Positions 1-9,310 of a DNA stretch of 34,286 nucleotides are shown one piece after another. This DNA is from Limisphaerales bacterium. GTDB taxonomy: Bacteria > Verrucomicrobiota > Verrucomicrobiia > Limisphaerales > UBA11358. A program made the translations under genes and the position numbers. The notes under the pieces were generated by a model. It had not been told where the DNA came from, searched no databases, and saw only the letters and a list, made by a program, of their open reading frames with translations. Position 1 is the stretch's first letter. Each line of letters starts with the position of its first letter. The stretch spans positions 1-34,286 of the forward strand of contig PLAY01000082.1 in NCBI GenBank assembly GCA_003134375.1, given 5' to 3'.

Positions 1-117
1 CAAGCCCGACAGGCTGCTAGCCCCGCTGCCGGATGAATCCGGCGTTCCATAATCGGGTGGTCTCGTGTCCGGATGGTGGCACCACAATTACGCCGCGACG
101 ACGTCTGGAGCCCGCTT

Positions 118-1755
118 TTACTTCACCCGCAGCAAAGCACAGCCGTGCGACGGCAGCTCGGCAGCAAAATTCTTCTGCCGGCCCAGGTCTTTTCGCAGCC
201 ATAAATCGCGGACGGCAGGCTTGGCGCGCAAGCCCAGGTCGTGCCAGACGAGATTCACAGGCACGGCAGCGTTGCCGCGATTGAAGATGCCGACCGCAAG
301 AGATTTGTCCGCAAGTTTTTTTATCCAGATGTCCACACCGACAAGAACATTCGTCAGCCGTTGTGCGGGCCGGCCGAGGATGTCTTGATTCACGGCGAGT
401 ACCTCGGGATTCGTCAACAATGCCATCGTCCAGTCGTCGTTGTCCGGCAGGTTCGCGCCGACCATCAGCGGCGAGGGCAGCAGGCTCCAGAGCGAAATGT
501 GGGTGAGCTGTTCGTCCCGCGTGAAATGGGTGAACCGGTCGGGGCCGACAGAGCGGTTGCCAATAGAAAGATGGCCGACCGGCAGCATGTCCGCGTCCGG
601 CCAATGCCCCGGCCCGACAAAATCATGCCAGCGAGCGCCGAGCGTGAACTCGTGGTTGAGCGATTTCCAGTTGTCCCAGAAATCGCCGGAAACGCGCCAG
701 AGATTGGCATTGGTCATCACATTGGTGGCCTGTCCGATGGGCGTTTCCCCGGGTGATGTGCTGAAGACAATGCTGCGGCCGCAGCGGTCAATCGCGCGGC
801 GGACCATCTCCACCTCGGCGAGGTGATACGGTTCGGAAAGGTCGTCCACCTTGATGTAGTCCACGCCCCACCCGGCCCACAATCGCGCACAGGAATCATA
901 CCACGCCTGACCGGCGGCATTGCTGCTGACGCCAAACATGTCGGGGCACCAGACGCATTTGCTGTTGGTGTTGGCGGCATCCGCAGCGGCGAAGTTGGAA
1001 CCCTCGATGGGCAGGTTTGCCTTGACGGTATTGCGAGGAATTCCCCGCATGATGTGAATGCCAAACTTCAAACCCAACGCGTGAACCGCATCGGCAAGCG
1101 GTTTGAAACCGGCGCTCCCGCTGAGCGGGATGGCGGAGGGAAATCGATTGGGCGCGGGCAGCAGGCGTCCGAAATTGTCAGCAGCCAGCGGCGCATTGGT
1201 GCGGGCATTGCGGTTGTTGTCGTGCGCGCCGGGGTCGGACCAGCAGTAGTCCACGACGACCGTATCCCAGCCGACGGGCTGCAGCTTCTCCGCAACGTAA
1301 CGCGCATTCGCCAGGATTTCGGACTCAATGACGTTGTCGCCGAAAGCATCGTAACTGTTCCAGCCCAGCGGCGGCGTGAGTGCCAGCGTGTCGCCGCAAA
1401 CGATTTTGATTTCCGTTTTGGCTTTGCCGGCGGAATTTTTGGCGGCGACTTTGACGGTGTATTCCCCCGCCCTGTTGAGTGAACCGGTGATGATGCCGGT
1501 GTTCAGATCCAGCGACAAACCAGCGGGCAATATTTTTGCAGAGAATTCCAACGGACGCGCACCGCTGACCGCGAGCGAATAAACCAACGGCGTGCCGGGA
1601 CGAATACCGACGATGCTTGCGCCATTGAACCGGGGCGAGGCCTCGGCCTTGGCAGCGGCGATGATTTGTTCCTCCCGCGCGGTGAGGTTGGTATTGGGTG
1701 AGACGTTTTGCGCGTACAGGCAACCCGTCGTCAGAAACAGCGCGGCAGCCAGCAA
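118..1755 (-). CDS. Secreted GH27 glycosidase (alpha-galactosidase or beta-L-arabinopyranosidase)
   Basis: Retaining glycoside hydrolase of family GH27, probably exported. It opens with a hydrophobic signal-like stretch ending near AQ (residues 1-16). A putative Ig-like domain follows (about 45-120, with LPAGLSLDLNTGIITG), then the TIM barrel beginning LTPPLGWNSYDAFG at 126. The nucleophile is expected in YIKVDD (300-305) and the acid/base Asp in WRVSGDFWDNW (353-363). The usual IDDCW galactose-binding motif reads VVVDYCW here (166-172), so the second Asp is Tyr. It is the last gene of an arabinose operon, and GH27 includes beta-L-arabinopyranosidases, so that activity is as plausible as alpha-galactosidase. 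No ATG lies in frame: the start used is TTG, and an ATG at 1781 is out of frame by one base across an A5 run (see findings). Family confident; substrate uncertain. Confidence 0.85.
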   Translation of the reverse strand: MLAAALFLTTGCLYAQNVSPNTNLTAREEQIIAAAKAEASPRFNGASIVGIRPGTPLVYSLAVSGARPLEFSAKILPAGLSLDLNTGIITGSLNRAGEYTVKVAAKNSAGKAKTEIKIVCGDTLALTPPLGWNSYDAFGDNVIESEILANARYVAEKLQPVGWDTVVVDYCWSDPGAHDNNRNARTNAPLAADNFGRLLPAPNRFPSAIPLSGSAGFKPLADAVHALGLKFGIHIMRGIPRNTVKANLPIEGSNFAAADAANTNSKCVWCPDMFGVSSNAAGQAWYDSCARLWAGWGVDYIKVDDLSEPYHLAEVEMVRRAIDRCGRSIVFSTSPGETPIGQATNVMTNANLWRVSGDFWDNWKSLNHEFTLGARWHDFVGPGHWPDADMLPVGHLSIGNRSVGPDRFTHFTRDEQLTHISLWSLLPSPLMVGANLPDNDDWTMALLTNPEVLAVNQDILGRPAQRLTNVLVGVDIWIKKLADKSLAVGIFNRGNAAVPVNLVWHDLGLRAKPAVRDLWLRKDLGRQKNFAAELPSHGCALLRVK

Positions 1756-1835
1756 GGCCAGATGATTATTTTTGCGGCCATAAATTGAAACGCTGCGGCA
1801 CCCGTGACGCCGCAGCCTTCAAGCGGATGATTTGA

Positions 1836-3674
1836 TTACCAGAACTTGATGTAGAACAGAACGATTACGCCCACCACAATTAGGCTTAACACCACGTCCA
1901 TGGCATTCCAACTGGCTTTGGTGGCGGCCTTTTCCTCCGGCGTGGCCCCATACCAGGTGTATTTGACCGTCTTCGGATCGGGTGCCCTGGTCATGAGGCT
2001 GATGACGATCATCAGTGCGGCGGTGATCACGAACAGGGCCTGACAGTAGTACCACTGGTGAATGTTCCAAAAGTCGAACAGGAGGCCGAATTTGGCTTTG
2101 ATCGGGGCGATGCCCGCGTTGTATTGGGCCAGGGTGATGGTTTTGTGATAGAGCTGCTGTTTGAGGTTGACCACCGTCTCGGAGTCGTTGCGCATGACAA
2201 GGTCGGCAGCCAGCTTGGCGAAACCGCCTGCCACACCCACCATGAAGGCCCACAAGGCTGCGGGGGCGGTGGCGCGTTTCCAGAACACGCCCAACGCGAA
2301 CAGCACGGCGATGGCAGGCGAAAGATAGCCCTGCACGTTTTGGAGGTATTGGTAAAGACTCAAGTGCAGGCTCTTGATGGCCATCACCCAGCAGATGCCG
2401 ACAAAGACGATCACAGCAGTGGCGATACGCCCCACAATCACTTCGGTCCGGCCGGAGGCGTTGGGATGCCACTCACGGTAGAAATCCATGGTGAACAGCG
2501 TGGCGGAGGCGTTGAATTTGGACCCGAGCGAAGCCATAAGCGCGACGATCATGCCGCAAGCCACCATGCCTCTGAGACCGTTGGGCAGTATCTGCGCCAC
2601 GAGCGAGGTGTAGGCAGCATCGCCGCTGGTGGTGAAATGAGCATCCGGAGCCTTGGTCAGCGCAAAGGCAATCATGCCCGGCACCAGGAAGATGAACACC
2701 GGCGTCAGCTTGAAGAAGCCGGCCAGAATGGTGCCGCGCCGGGATTCCTGCTGGTTTTTGCCGGCGAGCACGCGCTGGACAATATACTGGTCGGTGCACC
2801 AATACCAGAAGCCGATGATGGCCGAGGCGGGCAACACGGCCAGCCAGGGCCAATCCGGATCATTGTTGGAGCGGATGAGGTGAACATTTTCACCCGCCGC
2901 CGCAAGCATGGCTTTCCAACCAGCAACGAGACTGCCATGGCCCAGGACATGAAGTCCCGTGTAGAGGATTGCAACGGAGCCAAAAATCAGCACCGGCGTC
3001 TGGAGCACAGCGGTGTACATGATAACGCGCATGCCGCCAAAAATCGTGTAAAGACCGGTGGTGAAGGCCAGGCTCAAGGCGATGAACCAGAATACTTCTA
3101 TCTGGTGTCCGAAAACATTCACATGATCCACGTTGAGCAAGGTGCGGATAACAACGTCACCAGCGTAGATGGTGGCGGCGATCTTGGTCAGCACCAAGCT
3201 GACTATTGTGAGCAGACTCAAGACATTGCGTGAGCCGCGGCTGAAGCGGAGTTCCAGAAACTCGGGCATGGTGAATATTTTCATGCGGTCGTAGAGCGGC
3301 ACAAAAACCCAGCCTAGTACAAGGATGATCCAGCCATGCATTTCCCAGTGGGCCATCGCCATGCCGGTGATAAAGCCGGCGCCGGCCAGACCGACGAGGT
3401 GTTCGGAGCCGATGTTGGAGGAAAAAATCGAGGAACCGATCTGCAGCCAGTTGGCGTCGCGGCCGGACAGGAAGTAGTCCTTGCCGGACTCGTTCTTTTT
3501 CCGCATGGAATACCAGACGGTTGCGACCATGCCCAGGCCGAACAGGGCGATCACGAACCAGTCAAGACCATTGAATACCGTTCCGGTATGGGTTGCCGCC
3601 GCGACGGCAGCAACGGCGTTGGTGGCGGCATCAGAAACAGCGTTGACCACTGCGTTGGTGACAGAGTTGTCCAT
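1836..3674 (-). CDS. Sodium/solute symporter (SSS family, SGLT-like)
   Basis: A 612-residue inner-membrane protein of the solute:sodium symporter family, predicted to import a sugar with Na+. After an Ala/Val/Thr-rich N-terminal tail (1-33), hydrophobic segments run almost to the C-terminus, consistent with about 14 helices. The first is WFVIALFGLGMVATVWYSM, followed by the family-typical loop KDYFLSGRDANWLQIGSSIF and then SSNIGSEHLVG. Length and layout match the SGLT-like branch. It lies between the epimerase and GH27 genes of the arabinose operon, so L-arabinose or a released galactoside sugar is the likely substrate; this is inferred from context only. Start ATG at 3674; no strong ribosome-binding site is visible. 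Confidence 0.9.
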   Translation of the reverse strand: MDNSVTNAVVNAVSDAATNAVAAVAAATHTGTVFNGLDWFVIALFGLGMVATVWYSMRKKNESGKDYFLSGRDANWLQIGSSIFSSNIGSEHLVGLAGAGFITGMAMAHWEMHGWIILVLGWVFVPLYDRMKIFTMPEFLELRFSRGSRNVLSLLTIVSLVLTKIAATIYAGDVVIRTLLNVDHVNVFGHQIEVFWFIALSLAFTTGLYTIFGGMRVIMYTAVLQTPVLIFGSVAILYTGLHVLGHGSLVAGWKAMLAAAGENVHLIRSNNDPDWPWLAVLPASAIIGFWYWCTDQYIVQRVLAGKNQQESRRGTILAGFFKLTPVFIFLVPGMIAFALTKAPDAHFTTSGDAAYTSLVAQILPNGLRGMVACGMIVALMASLGSKFNASATLFTMDFYREWHPNASGRTEVIVGRIATAVIVFVGICWVMAIKSLHLSLYQYLQNVQGYLSPAIAVLFALGVFWKRATAPAALWAFMVGVAGGFAKLAADLVMRNDSETVVNLKQQLYHKTITLAQYNAGIAPIKAKFGLLFDFWNIHQWYYCQALFVITAALMIVISLMTRAPDPKTVKYTWYGATPEEKAATKASWNAMDVVLSLIVVGVIVLFYIKFW

Positions 3675-3709
3675 AAGCTGAACTCGCTATTGGGAGATGG
3701 AGATTGCGG

Positions 3710-4870
3710 CTATGGCTGCACTGAAAACCGGTAAAGGATGGTGTTCTGATAGGTCTCACCAGGCTTCAACTCCGTGGTGGGGAACATCGGTTTGTTCGGT
3801 GAATCCGGATAGTGCTGCGGTTCCAGGCAGAAGCCGGTGCGCCGCGAATAAACCTTGCCGTCCTTGCCGGTGATGGAACCGTCGAGGAAATTGCCGGTAT
3901 AGAACTGCACGCCCGGCTCGGTGCTCCACACTTCCATGACGCGGCCGGTGGTCGGTTCATAAACGCGCGCCTGAAGGCCGAGCTTGCCCAGCGGTTTGTT
4001 GATGACCCAGTTGTGGTCGTAACCGTGACCGAATTGCAGTTGCTGGTCGGGGTCGTTGATCCGCGCGCCGATGGCGGTGGGTTTGCGGAAGTCGAACGGT
4101 GTGCCCGCCACGGGCGCGTATTCGCCGGTGGTGATCAAATCCTTGTCCACCGGTGTGGTTTTGTCCGAGTTGATATAGACCTCGTGGCCGAGAATGTCGC
4201 CGTTCCCCTGCCCGCGCAGGTTGAAGTAGGAATGTTGCGTGAGGTTGCAGAGCGTGGGTTTGTCCGTCGTGGCGGTGAAGTTCAGTTGCAGTTCGTTGTC
4301 GTCAGTAAGGGTATAAATCGCCGTCACCTTGAGATTACCGGGAAAACCTTCCTCTCCATCCTTGCTGATATAGGTCAATTCCAATGCCGGCCCGTCGGGA
4401 CTGAGCCATGACTTGGCCTGCCAGACGACCTTGTCAAAGCCCTTGATGCCGCCATGCAACGAATTGGGACCGTTCTTGGTGGACAGGGCATAGGTCTGGC
4501 CTTCCAAGGTGAATTTGGCGCCACCGATGCGGTTGCCATAGCGGCCGATCAACGCGCCGAAGTACGGGCTGTTGGTGATGTACCCTGCAAGGTTGTCATG
4601 ACCGAGCACGACGTCATCGAATTTGCCGTTCTTGTCCGCCACCTTGAGCGACTGGACGATGCCGCCATAGTTCAGGATGCGCGCCTCCATTCCCTTGCTG
4701 TTGCGCAGCGTGTAAATGGTCACCGGCGTGCCGTCCGAAGTATTGCCGAAGGGAGCCTGGCTGATGGTTCCGACTGGGTCGGTTGGTATTGGCATGGTGG
4801 AACAGCCTACAATACAGGCGGCGACCAGTCCAGCCGATGTTAACATGAGAAATTGCGTGGTTTTTTTCAT
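3710..4870 (-). CDS. galM: Aldose 1-epimerase (mutarotase), lipoprotein
   Basis: Interconverts alpha and beta anomers of aldoses (galactose mutarotase family), useful for L-arabinose as well as galactose. Residues match the family: NSLHGG with His139, TQHSYFNLRG with His213, GYDHNWVIN (283-291) and the catalytic Glu in FCLEPQHYPD (Glu350). The N-terminus MKKTTQFLML... is a lipoprotein signal with lipobox IVGC (Cys23), so the enzyme should sit in the periplasm on a membrane rather than in the cytoplasm. The frame is open to 5032, but ATG 4870 is chosen because it starts the signal peptide and lies 20 bases after araD. 386 residues, slightly longer than cytosolic GalM because of the export signal. 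Confidence 0.9.
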   Translation of the reverse strand: MKKTTQFLMLTSAGLVAACIVGCSTMPIPTDPVGTISQAPFGNTSDGTPVTIYTLRNSKGMEARILNYGGIVQSLKVADKNGKFDDVVLGHDNLAGYITNSPYFGALIGRYGNRIGGAKFTLEGQTYALSTKNGPNSLHGGIKGFDKVVWQAKSWLSPDGPALELTYISKDGEEGFPGNLKVTAIYTLTDDNELQLNFTATTDKPTLCNLTQHSYFNLRGQGNGDILGHEVYINSDKTTPVDKDLITTGEYAPVAGTPFDFRKPTAIGARINDPDQQLQFGHGYDHNWVINKPLGKLGLQARVYEPTTGRVMEVWSTEPGVQFYTGNFLDGSITGKDGKVYSRRTGFCLEPQHYPDSPNKPMFPTTELKPGETYQNTILYRFSVQP

Positions 4871-4889
4871 GGGGGAATCTCTGGTTGTT

Positions 4890-5582
4890 TTATTTCTGTC
4901 CGTAATACGCCTTCGGACCGTGTTTGCGCAAGAAATGCTTGTCGAGCAGCACGGATTGCATCGGCCCGGTTTTGGGATTGATAAGGAGTGTTTCACTCGC
5001 CAGCCGCGCAACAAATTCGAGCACCGTTGCATTATGCACCGCTTCGTTCACATCCCTGCCCCACGTGAACGGTCCATGGCTCGGCACCAGCACAGCGGGA
5101 ATCTGCATCGGATCGAGAGCCTTGAAAGTATCAACAATGGCCCGGCCGGTGTTCGCTTCGTAATCATCCTTGATTTCTTTCGACGTCAACGAGCGCGTGC
5201 AAGGCACGCCGCCATGCCAATAATCAGCCTGGGTCGTGCCGTAAGCAGGAATTCCCTTGCCCGCTTGTGCCCAAGCCGTGGCGTAAAGGCTGTGCGTATG
5301 CACAATCCCGCCGATGTTTTTAAAAGCGCGGTAAAGCGCCAGATGCGTCAGCGTGTCGGAGCTGGGCATGAGATAGCCGTCAACCACTTTGCCGGTTTCC
5401 AGCGAAACCACGACCATGTGGTCCGGCTTCATGCCGTTGTAGGGCATGCCGGACGGTTTGATGACGATGAGGCCGCGGGTGCGATCAATGCCGCTCGCAT
5501 TGCCCCAGGTTTGCAACACCAGACCTTCCTTCACCAAATCAAGGTTGGCCTGACAAACGTTTTTTTTCAGTTGTTCGAGCAT
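4890..5582 (-). CDS. araD: L-ribulose-5-phosphate 4-epimerase
   Basis: Class II aldolase/epimerase that converts L-ribulose 5-phosphate to D-xylulose 5-phosphate, the third step of L-arabinose catabolism. 230 residues, against 231 in E. coli. The phosphate-binding part GNASGIDRTRGLIVIKPSG is near the N-terminus. Metal ligands are the His pair in IVHTHSLYATAWAQAGKGIP (93-97 region) and the distal His in VPSHGPFTWG. The stretch AYGTTQADYWHGGVPCTR is the typical AraD segment. It begins 10 bases after araB stops and is followed closely by the mutarotase gene, so the three are surely cotranscribed. Confidence 0.96.
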   Translation of the reverse strand: MLEQLKKNVCQANLDLVKEGLVLQTWGNASGIDRTRGLIVIKPSGMPYNGMKPDHMVVVSLETGKVVDGYLMPSSDTLTHLALYRAFKNIGGIVHTHSLYATAWAQAGKGIPAYGTTQADYWHGGVPCTRSLTSKEIKDDYEANTGRAIVDTFKALDPMQIPAVLVPSHGPFTWGRDVNEAVHNATVLEFVARLASETLLINPKTGPMQSVLLDKHFLRKHGPKAYYGQK

Positions 5583-5592
5583 AAGAGCATGT

Positions 5593-7356
5593 TTATTTCC
5601 TTGCGCGGTTGCGGATTTCCAAAAGTTGCTTCATGACATCATGGAGATTCCCGCTCCATTCTTTTGTGCCGAAGGCGTCGTGGCATTTTTTATAAAGCGA
5701 ATACAACTCGCAATAAACCGCATGCGCCCCCGGATTCGGCTTGAATACGTGAGGCTTCAGCCCCGTCATCGCCTTTTGTGCCGAGGCGAAATCCCGGTGG
5801 ACACCGGCAACAACCGCGCCGGCGATGGCCGCGCCGAGTGCGCACGTCTGCGCCGAGCGCGAAACTTTCATCGGCCGGCCGGTCACGTCCGCGTAGATTT
5901 GCATCACCAGCGGGTTCTTTTCCGCGATGCCGCCGCAATTCACGATCTGCCCGATCTTCACGCCATATTCCTCGAACCGGTTGATGATGGCGAGCGCGCC
6001 AAAGGCCGTGGCTTCGATGAGCGCGCGGTAAATTTCCGCGGGCGTCGTGTAAAGCGTCTGGCCGGCGAGCAGGCCGGTCAACCGCTGGTCCACCAAAATC
6101 GTGCGATTGCCGTTGTTCCAGTCAAGCGCGAGCAAACCGGATTCGCCCGGGTGCAGTTTCGCCGCGCCTTGCGTCAGCTTTTCATGCGTGCCGGCCCTGC
6201 CGCCGGGCTGGATGTAATTGACGAACCAGTTGAAAATGTCGCCCACTGCCGATTGCCCGGCTTCGAGGCCGAAGTAACCGGGCAACACACTGCCATCCAC
6301 GATGCCGCACAGGCCAGGAATGTCGGCGAGATTTTCCGTAGGACAGGCGTCGCGCCTGTTTCCATTTTTCTGTTCCGCTTGAGCGGTTTCTTTTTGATTT
6401 GAGACAGGCGCGACGCCTGTCCTACGCCCGTTCGGCCACACGGCGATGTCGCACGTGCTCGTGCCGATGATTTTGACGAGCGTTCCCGGAGTGACACCGC
6501 AACCGACGGCGCCTAGATGCGCGTCGAACGCGCCAACCGCGACGGGAATTCCCGCCCGCAAACCGGTTTTCTTCGCCCACGCGGCCGTGAGTCCGCCGAC
6601 GGCGCGGTCAATCGAATGGACGCGCGGCGTGAGGCGCGAACGAAGTTTGCCAAGCTTCGGATTGAGCCGGGCAAGAAATTGGGCGTCAGGATAGCCACCC
6701 CATTTTGTGTTCCACATCGCTTTGTGACCGGCGGCGCAAACGCCCGCGATGAACTGGTCCGGATGCTCCGTGCCCGTGAGCGCGGCGGGAACGTAATCAG
6801 CCAATTCGACCCATGAATGCGCGGCGTCGAAGACTTCCGGCGCGGTGCGCAGGCAATGGAGAACTTTGCTGAAAAACCATTCACTGGAGTAGATGCCACC
6901 GCATTTGGCCAGAAATTGCGGGCGCAGCTTCTTCGCCAGCGCGGTGATTTCGGCGGCCTCGGCCACGCCGGTGTGGTCTTTCCACAGCCACGCCATCGCC
7001 GCCGGATTTTTGGCGAACCGCGGGTCAAACGCCAGCGGCTGTCCTTGGTCGTCCACCGGCAGCGGCGTGCTGCCGGTTGTGTCCACGCCGATGCCGGCCA
7101 CTTGCTCGGCGCGGAATCCTTTCACGGCCTTCTTCGCTGCGGCAAGGGCCTGCCTGATGGTGACCTCCGCGCCCTTGACATAATCAGCGGGATGCTGCCG
7201 GGCGAGGTTCGGATCGCGGCCCAGGATGACGCCCGCCGTGCCGTGTTCGTAATTCCAAACGCTGGTGCCAACTTCACGGCCATGGGCGATGTCCACCACG
7301 AGGGCGCGGACAGAATTGGTTCCGTAATCAAGACCGATGGCGTATTTTGCGCTCAT
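5593..7356 (-). CDS. araB: Ribulokinase with an in-frame palindromic-repeat insert
   Basis: FGGY-family kinase that phosphorylates L-ribulose to L-ribulose 5-phosphate. The N-terminal phosphate loop is IGLDYGTNSVRALVVD (7-22); IGVDTTGSTPLPVD (89-102) and GIVDGSVLPGYFGLEAGQSA (351-370) are characteristic, and the C-terminal ATP site includes NCGGIAEKNPLVMQ (473-486). Start at ATG 7356 (MSAKYAIG); the frame is open to 7434 but those residues are not family-like. The protein is 587 residues. Codons 311-340 (bases 6337-6426) are exactly a 90-bp inverted-repeat element inserted between TCDIAVWPNG and ENLADIPGLCG; without it the length would be 557, normal for AraB. The frame is intact, so the enzyme may still work. 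Confidence 0.95.
   Translation of the reverse strand: MSAKYAIGLDYGTNSVRALVVDIAHGREVGTSVWNYEHGTAGVILGRDPNLARQHPADYVKGAEVTIRQALAAAKKAVKGFRAEQVAGIGVDTTGSTPLPVDDQGQPLAFDPRFAKNPAAMAWLWKDHTGVAEAAEITALAKKLRPQFLAKCGGIYSSEWFFSKVLHCLRTAPEVFDAAHSWVELADYVPAALTGTEHPDQFIAGVCAAGHKAMWNTKWGGYPDAQFLARLNPKLGKLRSRLTPRVHSIDRAVGGLTAAWAKKTGLRAGIPVAVGAFDAHLGAVGCGVTPGTLVKIIGTSTCDIAVWPNGRRTGVAPVSNQKETAQAEQKNGNRRDACPTENLADIPGLCGIVDGSVLPGYFGLEAGQSAVGDIFNWFVNYIQPGGRAGTHEKLTQGAAKLHPGESGLLALDWNNGNRTILVDQRLTGLLAGQTLYTTPAEIYRALIEATAFGALAIINRFEEYGVKIGQIVNCGGIAEKNPLVMQIYADVTGRPMKVSRSAQTCALGAAIAGAVVAGVHRDFASAQKAMTGLKPHVFKPNPGAHAVYCELYSLYKKCHDAFGTKEWSGNLHDVMKQLLEIRNRARK
6337..6426. repeat. 90-bp palindromic element inside araB
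   Basis: Perfect 23-bp inverted repeat: 6337-6359 (starting CGTAGGACAGG) and 6404-6426, separated by 44 bases that contain a smaller palindrome CCGCTTGAGCGG (6375-6386). The element is 30 codons long and coincides exactly with araB codons 311-340, so it adds 30 residues without changing frame. In-frame palindromic inserts are known from Rickettsia (RPE); this one is not claimed to be related. Confidence 0.9.
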
Positions 7357-7417
7357 GGAAATATTCTGATGCTCCGTTGTTTCGTTGCGATGCAGGTTCC
7401 CACTCATGCCTGACGGG

Positions 7418-8935
7418 TCAAATACCCAACCCATTGTTCAGGGCGTAATAAACTTCGTTCGAGCGCAGTTCTTTTTTGAACCCGGACACCGACGCGTCTT
7501 TTCCAATCAGGAGATATTCCAGGTCGGCAATTTCAGCGAAGTCTTCAAGATGCTCCGCGGTCAACGCCTGGCTGAAACCGGTGTGATGCGCGCCGCCGCC
7601 GTAAATCCAGCAGGCACAGGCCGTCTCAAAATCCGGCCGGCACTTCCAAACCGCCTGGGCGACCGGCAGCTTGGGCATCGGCTGGTCGGGCTTGACGACG
7701 TCCACTTCGTTGACCAGCAAACGGAACCGGTTGCCCACATCAATCAGCGACGCGTTCAACGCCGGGCCGGCCGGCGTGCTGAAAACGAGCCGGGCCGGAT
7801 CGGCCTTGCCACCGATGCCGAGCGGATGGACTTGCAGCGAAGGCTTGCCATCGGCGATGGACGGGCAGATTTCCAGCATGTGCGCGCCGAGGACTTTCTT
7901 GCCTTTCGGATCAAGATGATACGTGTAATCCTCCATGAACGAGGTGCCGCCGGGCAGGCCGCTGGCCATGACCTTCATCGCCCGCAACAGCGCTGCCGTC
8001 TTCCAATCGCCTTCCGCGCCAAAGCCGAAGCCGTCGGCCATGAGGCGCTGGGCGGAAATGCCGGGCAGTTGCGCCAGCCCGTGCAAATCCTCGAACGTGG
8101 TGGTGAAGCCCTTGAAATCGCCGGCCTTCAGAAACGTGCGCAGGCCAAGCTCGATGCGGGCGGCTTCGCGCACGGAATCGTGCCGGGCGCCGCCTGGGCG
8201 CAAGTCAGCGGCCATCTGGTAGGTGTCGGCATATTCCTGGACCAGTTTATCAATGGCTTTGGGGGAAACGCTGTTCACGGATTTGACCAAATCACCGACG
8301 CCGTAGCCGTTGACGGCATAACCGAACTTGAACTGGGCGGCCACCTTGTCGCCCTCGGTCACGGCCACTTCGCGCATGTTGTCGCCGAACCGGGCGAACT
8401 TCGCGCCCTGCCAGTCTTGCCACGCCGCCGCCGCGCGGCACCAGACGCCGAGTTTTTCCTGGACGGACTTTTCCTGCCAGAAACCAACAACCACTTTGCG
8501 GTTCATCCGCATCCGGCTCCAAATAAAACCGTGTTCGCGATCCCCGTGGGCGGCCTGGTTGAGGTTCATGAAATCCATGTCAATGGACGACCATGGAATG
8601 TCGCGATTGAATTGTGTGTGCAGGTGCGCCACCGGTTTGCGCAGTTGCTTCAATCCGTTGATCCACATCTTCGATGGCGAGAAGGTGTGGCACCAGGTGA
8701 TGAGGCCGATGCACCTGGGCGCGTTGTTGGCCTCCTGGCACAAGGCGGTGACGGCGTCGGGCGTGGTCAGGACGGGTTTGAACACCACCTTCACCGGAAT
8801 GGCCGGCGCGGCATTGAACGCCTTCGCAATCTCCTGTGAGTGCGCGGCCACCTTTTTCAAGGTTTCCGGGCCGTAGAGATGTTGGCTGCCGGTGATGAAC
8901 CACACTTCGAATTGTTTGAGATTGGTCATTTTCAT
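7418..8935 (-). CDS. araA: L-arabinose isomerase
   Basis: Converts L-arabinose to L-ribulose, the first catabolic step. 505 residues, close to E. coli AraA (500). The start [18 protein letters not shown] is the family hallmark. Metal ligands expected from E. coli (E306, E333, H350, H450) are present as [32 protein letters not shown] and [25 protein letters not shown] and [12 protein letters not shown] are also conserved AraA segments. First gene of the minus-strand operon; araB follows after 61 bases. Start ATG 8935 (MKMTN), with an AGGAAA sequence about 14 bases upstream; ATG 8929 is an alternative. Confidence 0.97.
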   Translation of the reverse strand: MKMTNLKQFEVWFITGSQHLYGPETLKKVAAHSQEIAKAFNAAPAIPVKVVFKPVLTTPDAVTALCQEANNAPRCIGLITWCHTFSPSKMWINGLKQLRKPVAHLHTQFNRDIPWSSIDMDFMNLNQAAHGDREHGFIWSRMRMNRKVVVGFWQEKSVQEKLGVWCRAAAAWQDWQGAKFARFGDNMREVAVTEGDKVAAQFKFGYAVNGYGVGDLVKSVNSVSPKAIDKLVQEYADTYQMAADLRPGGARHDSVREAARIELGLRTFLKAGDFKGFTTTFEDLHGLAQLPGISAQRLMADGFGFGAEGDWKTAALLRAMKVMASGLPGGTSFMEDYTYHLDPKGKKVLGAHMLEICPSIADGKPSLQVHPLGIGGKADPARLVFSTPAGPALNASLIDVGNRFRLLVNEVDVVKPDQPMPKLPVAQAVWKCRPDFETACACWIYGGGAHHTGFSQALTAEHLEDFAEIADLEYLLIGKDASVSGFKKELRSNEVYYALNNGLGI

Positions 8936-9257
8936 AAATGTAATAATTTCCTGATGTCATTTCCTGCCACGGTCATGGCGACAGTGTTAGATAGCATAAA
9001 GGCTACCCTGAGCCAGCCCCAAAATGCGTAAATGATTAGCCACGAAGCTGGGTGTCAAAACTGCTCATTAGTGACTGTTAGAAAATGTTCGTGACCCTGC
9101 TGCCGCCCTGAAATTCAATTGGCTTGGTTCTCTTTGAATCCCTCCACTGCGCGACGGAGTCTCGTCGGGCTGGGCGCGGGTGTCGGGCATGGCTCGCCCT
9201 GATTTAGTGGGTGGCTTGAAGATGAATACCTCCTCGACAACTCGTCGAGTGGTGGAA
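8936..9257. other. Intergenic region upstream of araA
   Basis: 322 bases between araA and the left end of the integrated element. I see no convincing gene. It must contain the operon promoter; TATGCT at about 8999-9004 on the minus strand is a possible -10, but no good -35 accompanies it. A short inverted repeat CTCGAC/GTCGAG (9233-9238, 9244-9249) lies just outside the attachment repeat. No AraC- or GntR-type regulator gene is adjacent. Confidence 0.5.
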
Positions 9258-9304
9258 TGGTGCCCCGGTGGGGACTTGAACCCCAAACCAATTGATTAAG
9301 AGTC
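9258..9304 (-). repeat. Left attachment repeat (attL, partial tRNA-Lys)
   Basis: 47 bases identical to 17521-17567. On the minus strand they are the 3' half of tRNA-Lys, from the anticodon loop to the encoded CCA. The match stops abruptly on both sides (A9257 against G17520, T9305 against A17568), as expected for a site-specific recombination duplication. The 5' half of the tRNA is absent here. Confidence 0.95.
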
Positions 9305-9310
9305 TTACCC

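Noticed and set aside
28-43. Palindrome GCCGGAT-GA-ATCCGGC as terminator of the ara operon
   Set aside because: Stem is good but the loop is only two bases and no T-tract follows on the minus strand.
2058-3233. 391-codon plus-strand open frame opposite the symporter
   Set aside because: Gly/His/Asp-rich shadow of a clear membrane-protein gene; arises from codon bias.
7385-8839. 484-codon plus-strand open frame opposite araA
   Set aside because: AraA is unmistakable on the other strand; this frame has no family-like motifs.
9068-9286. 72-codon minus-strand frame upstream of the element
   Set aside because: Runs into the attL tRNA fragment and has no recognisable domain or ribosome-binding site.
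9258-9304. A second complete tRNA-Lys at the left end
   Set aside because: Only the 3' part is present; the 5' half and acceptor partner are missing.
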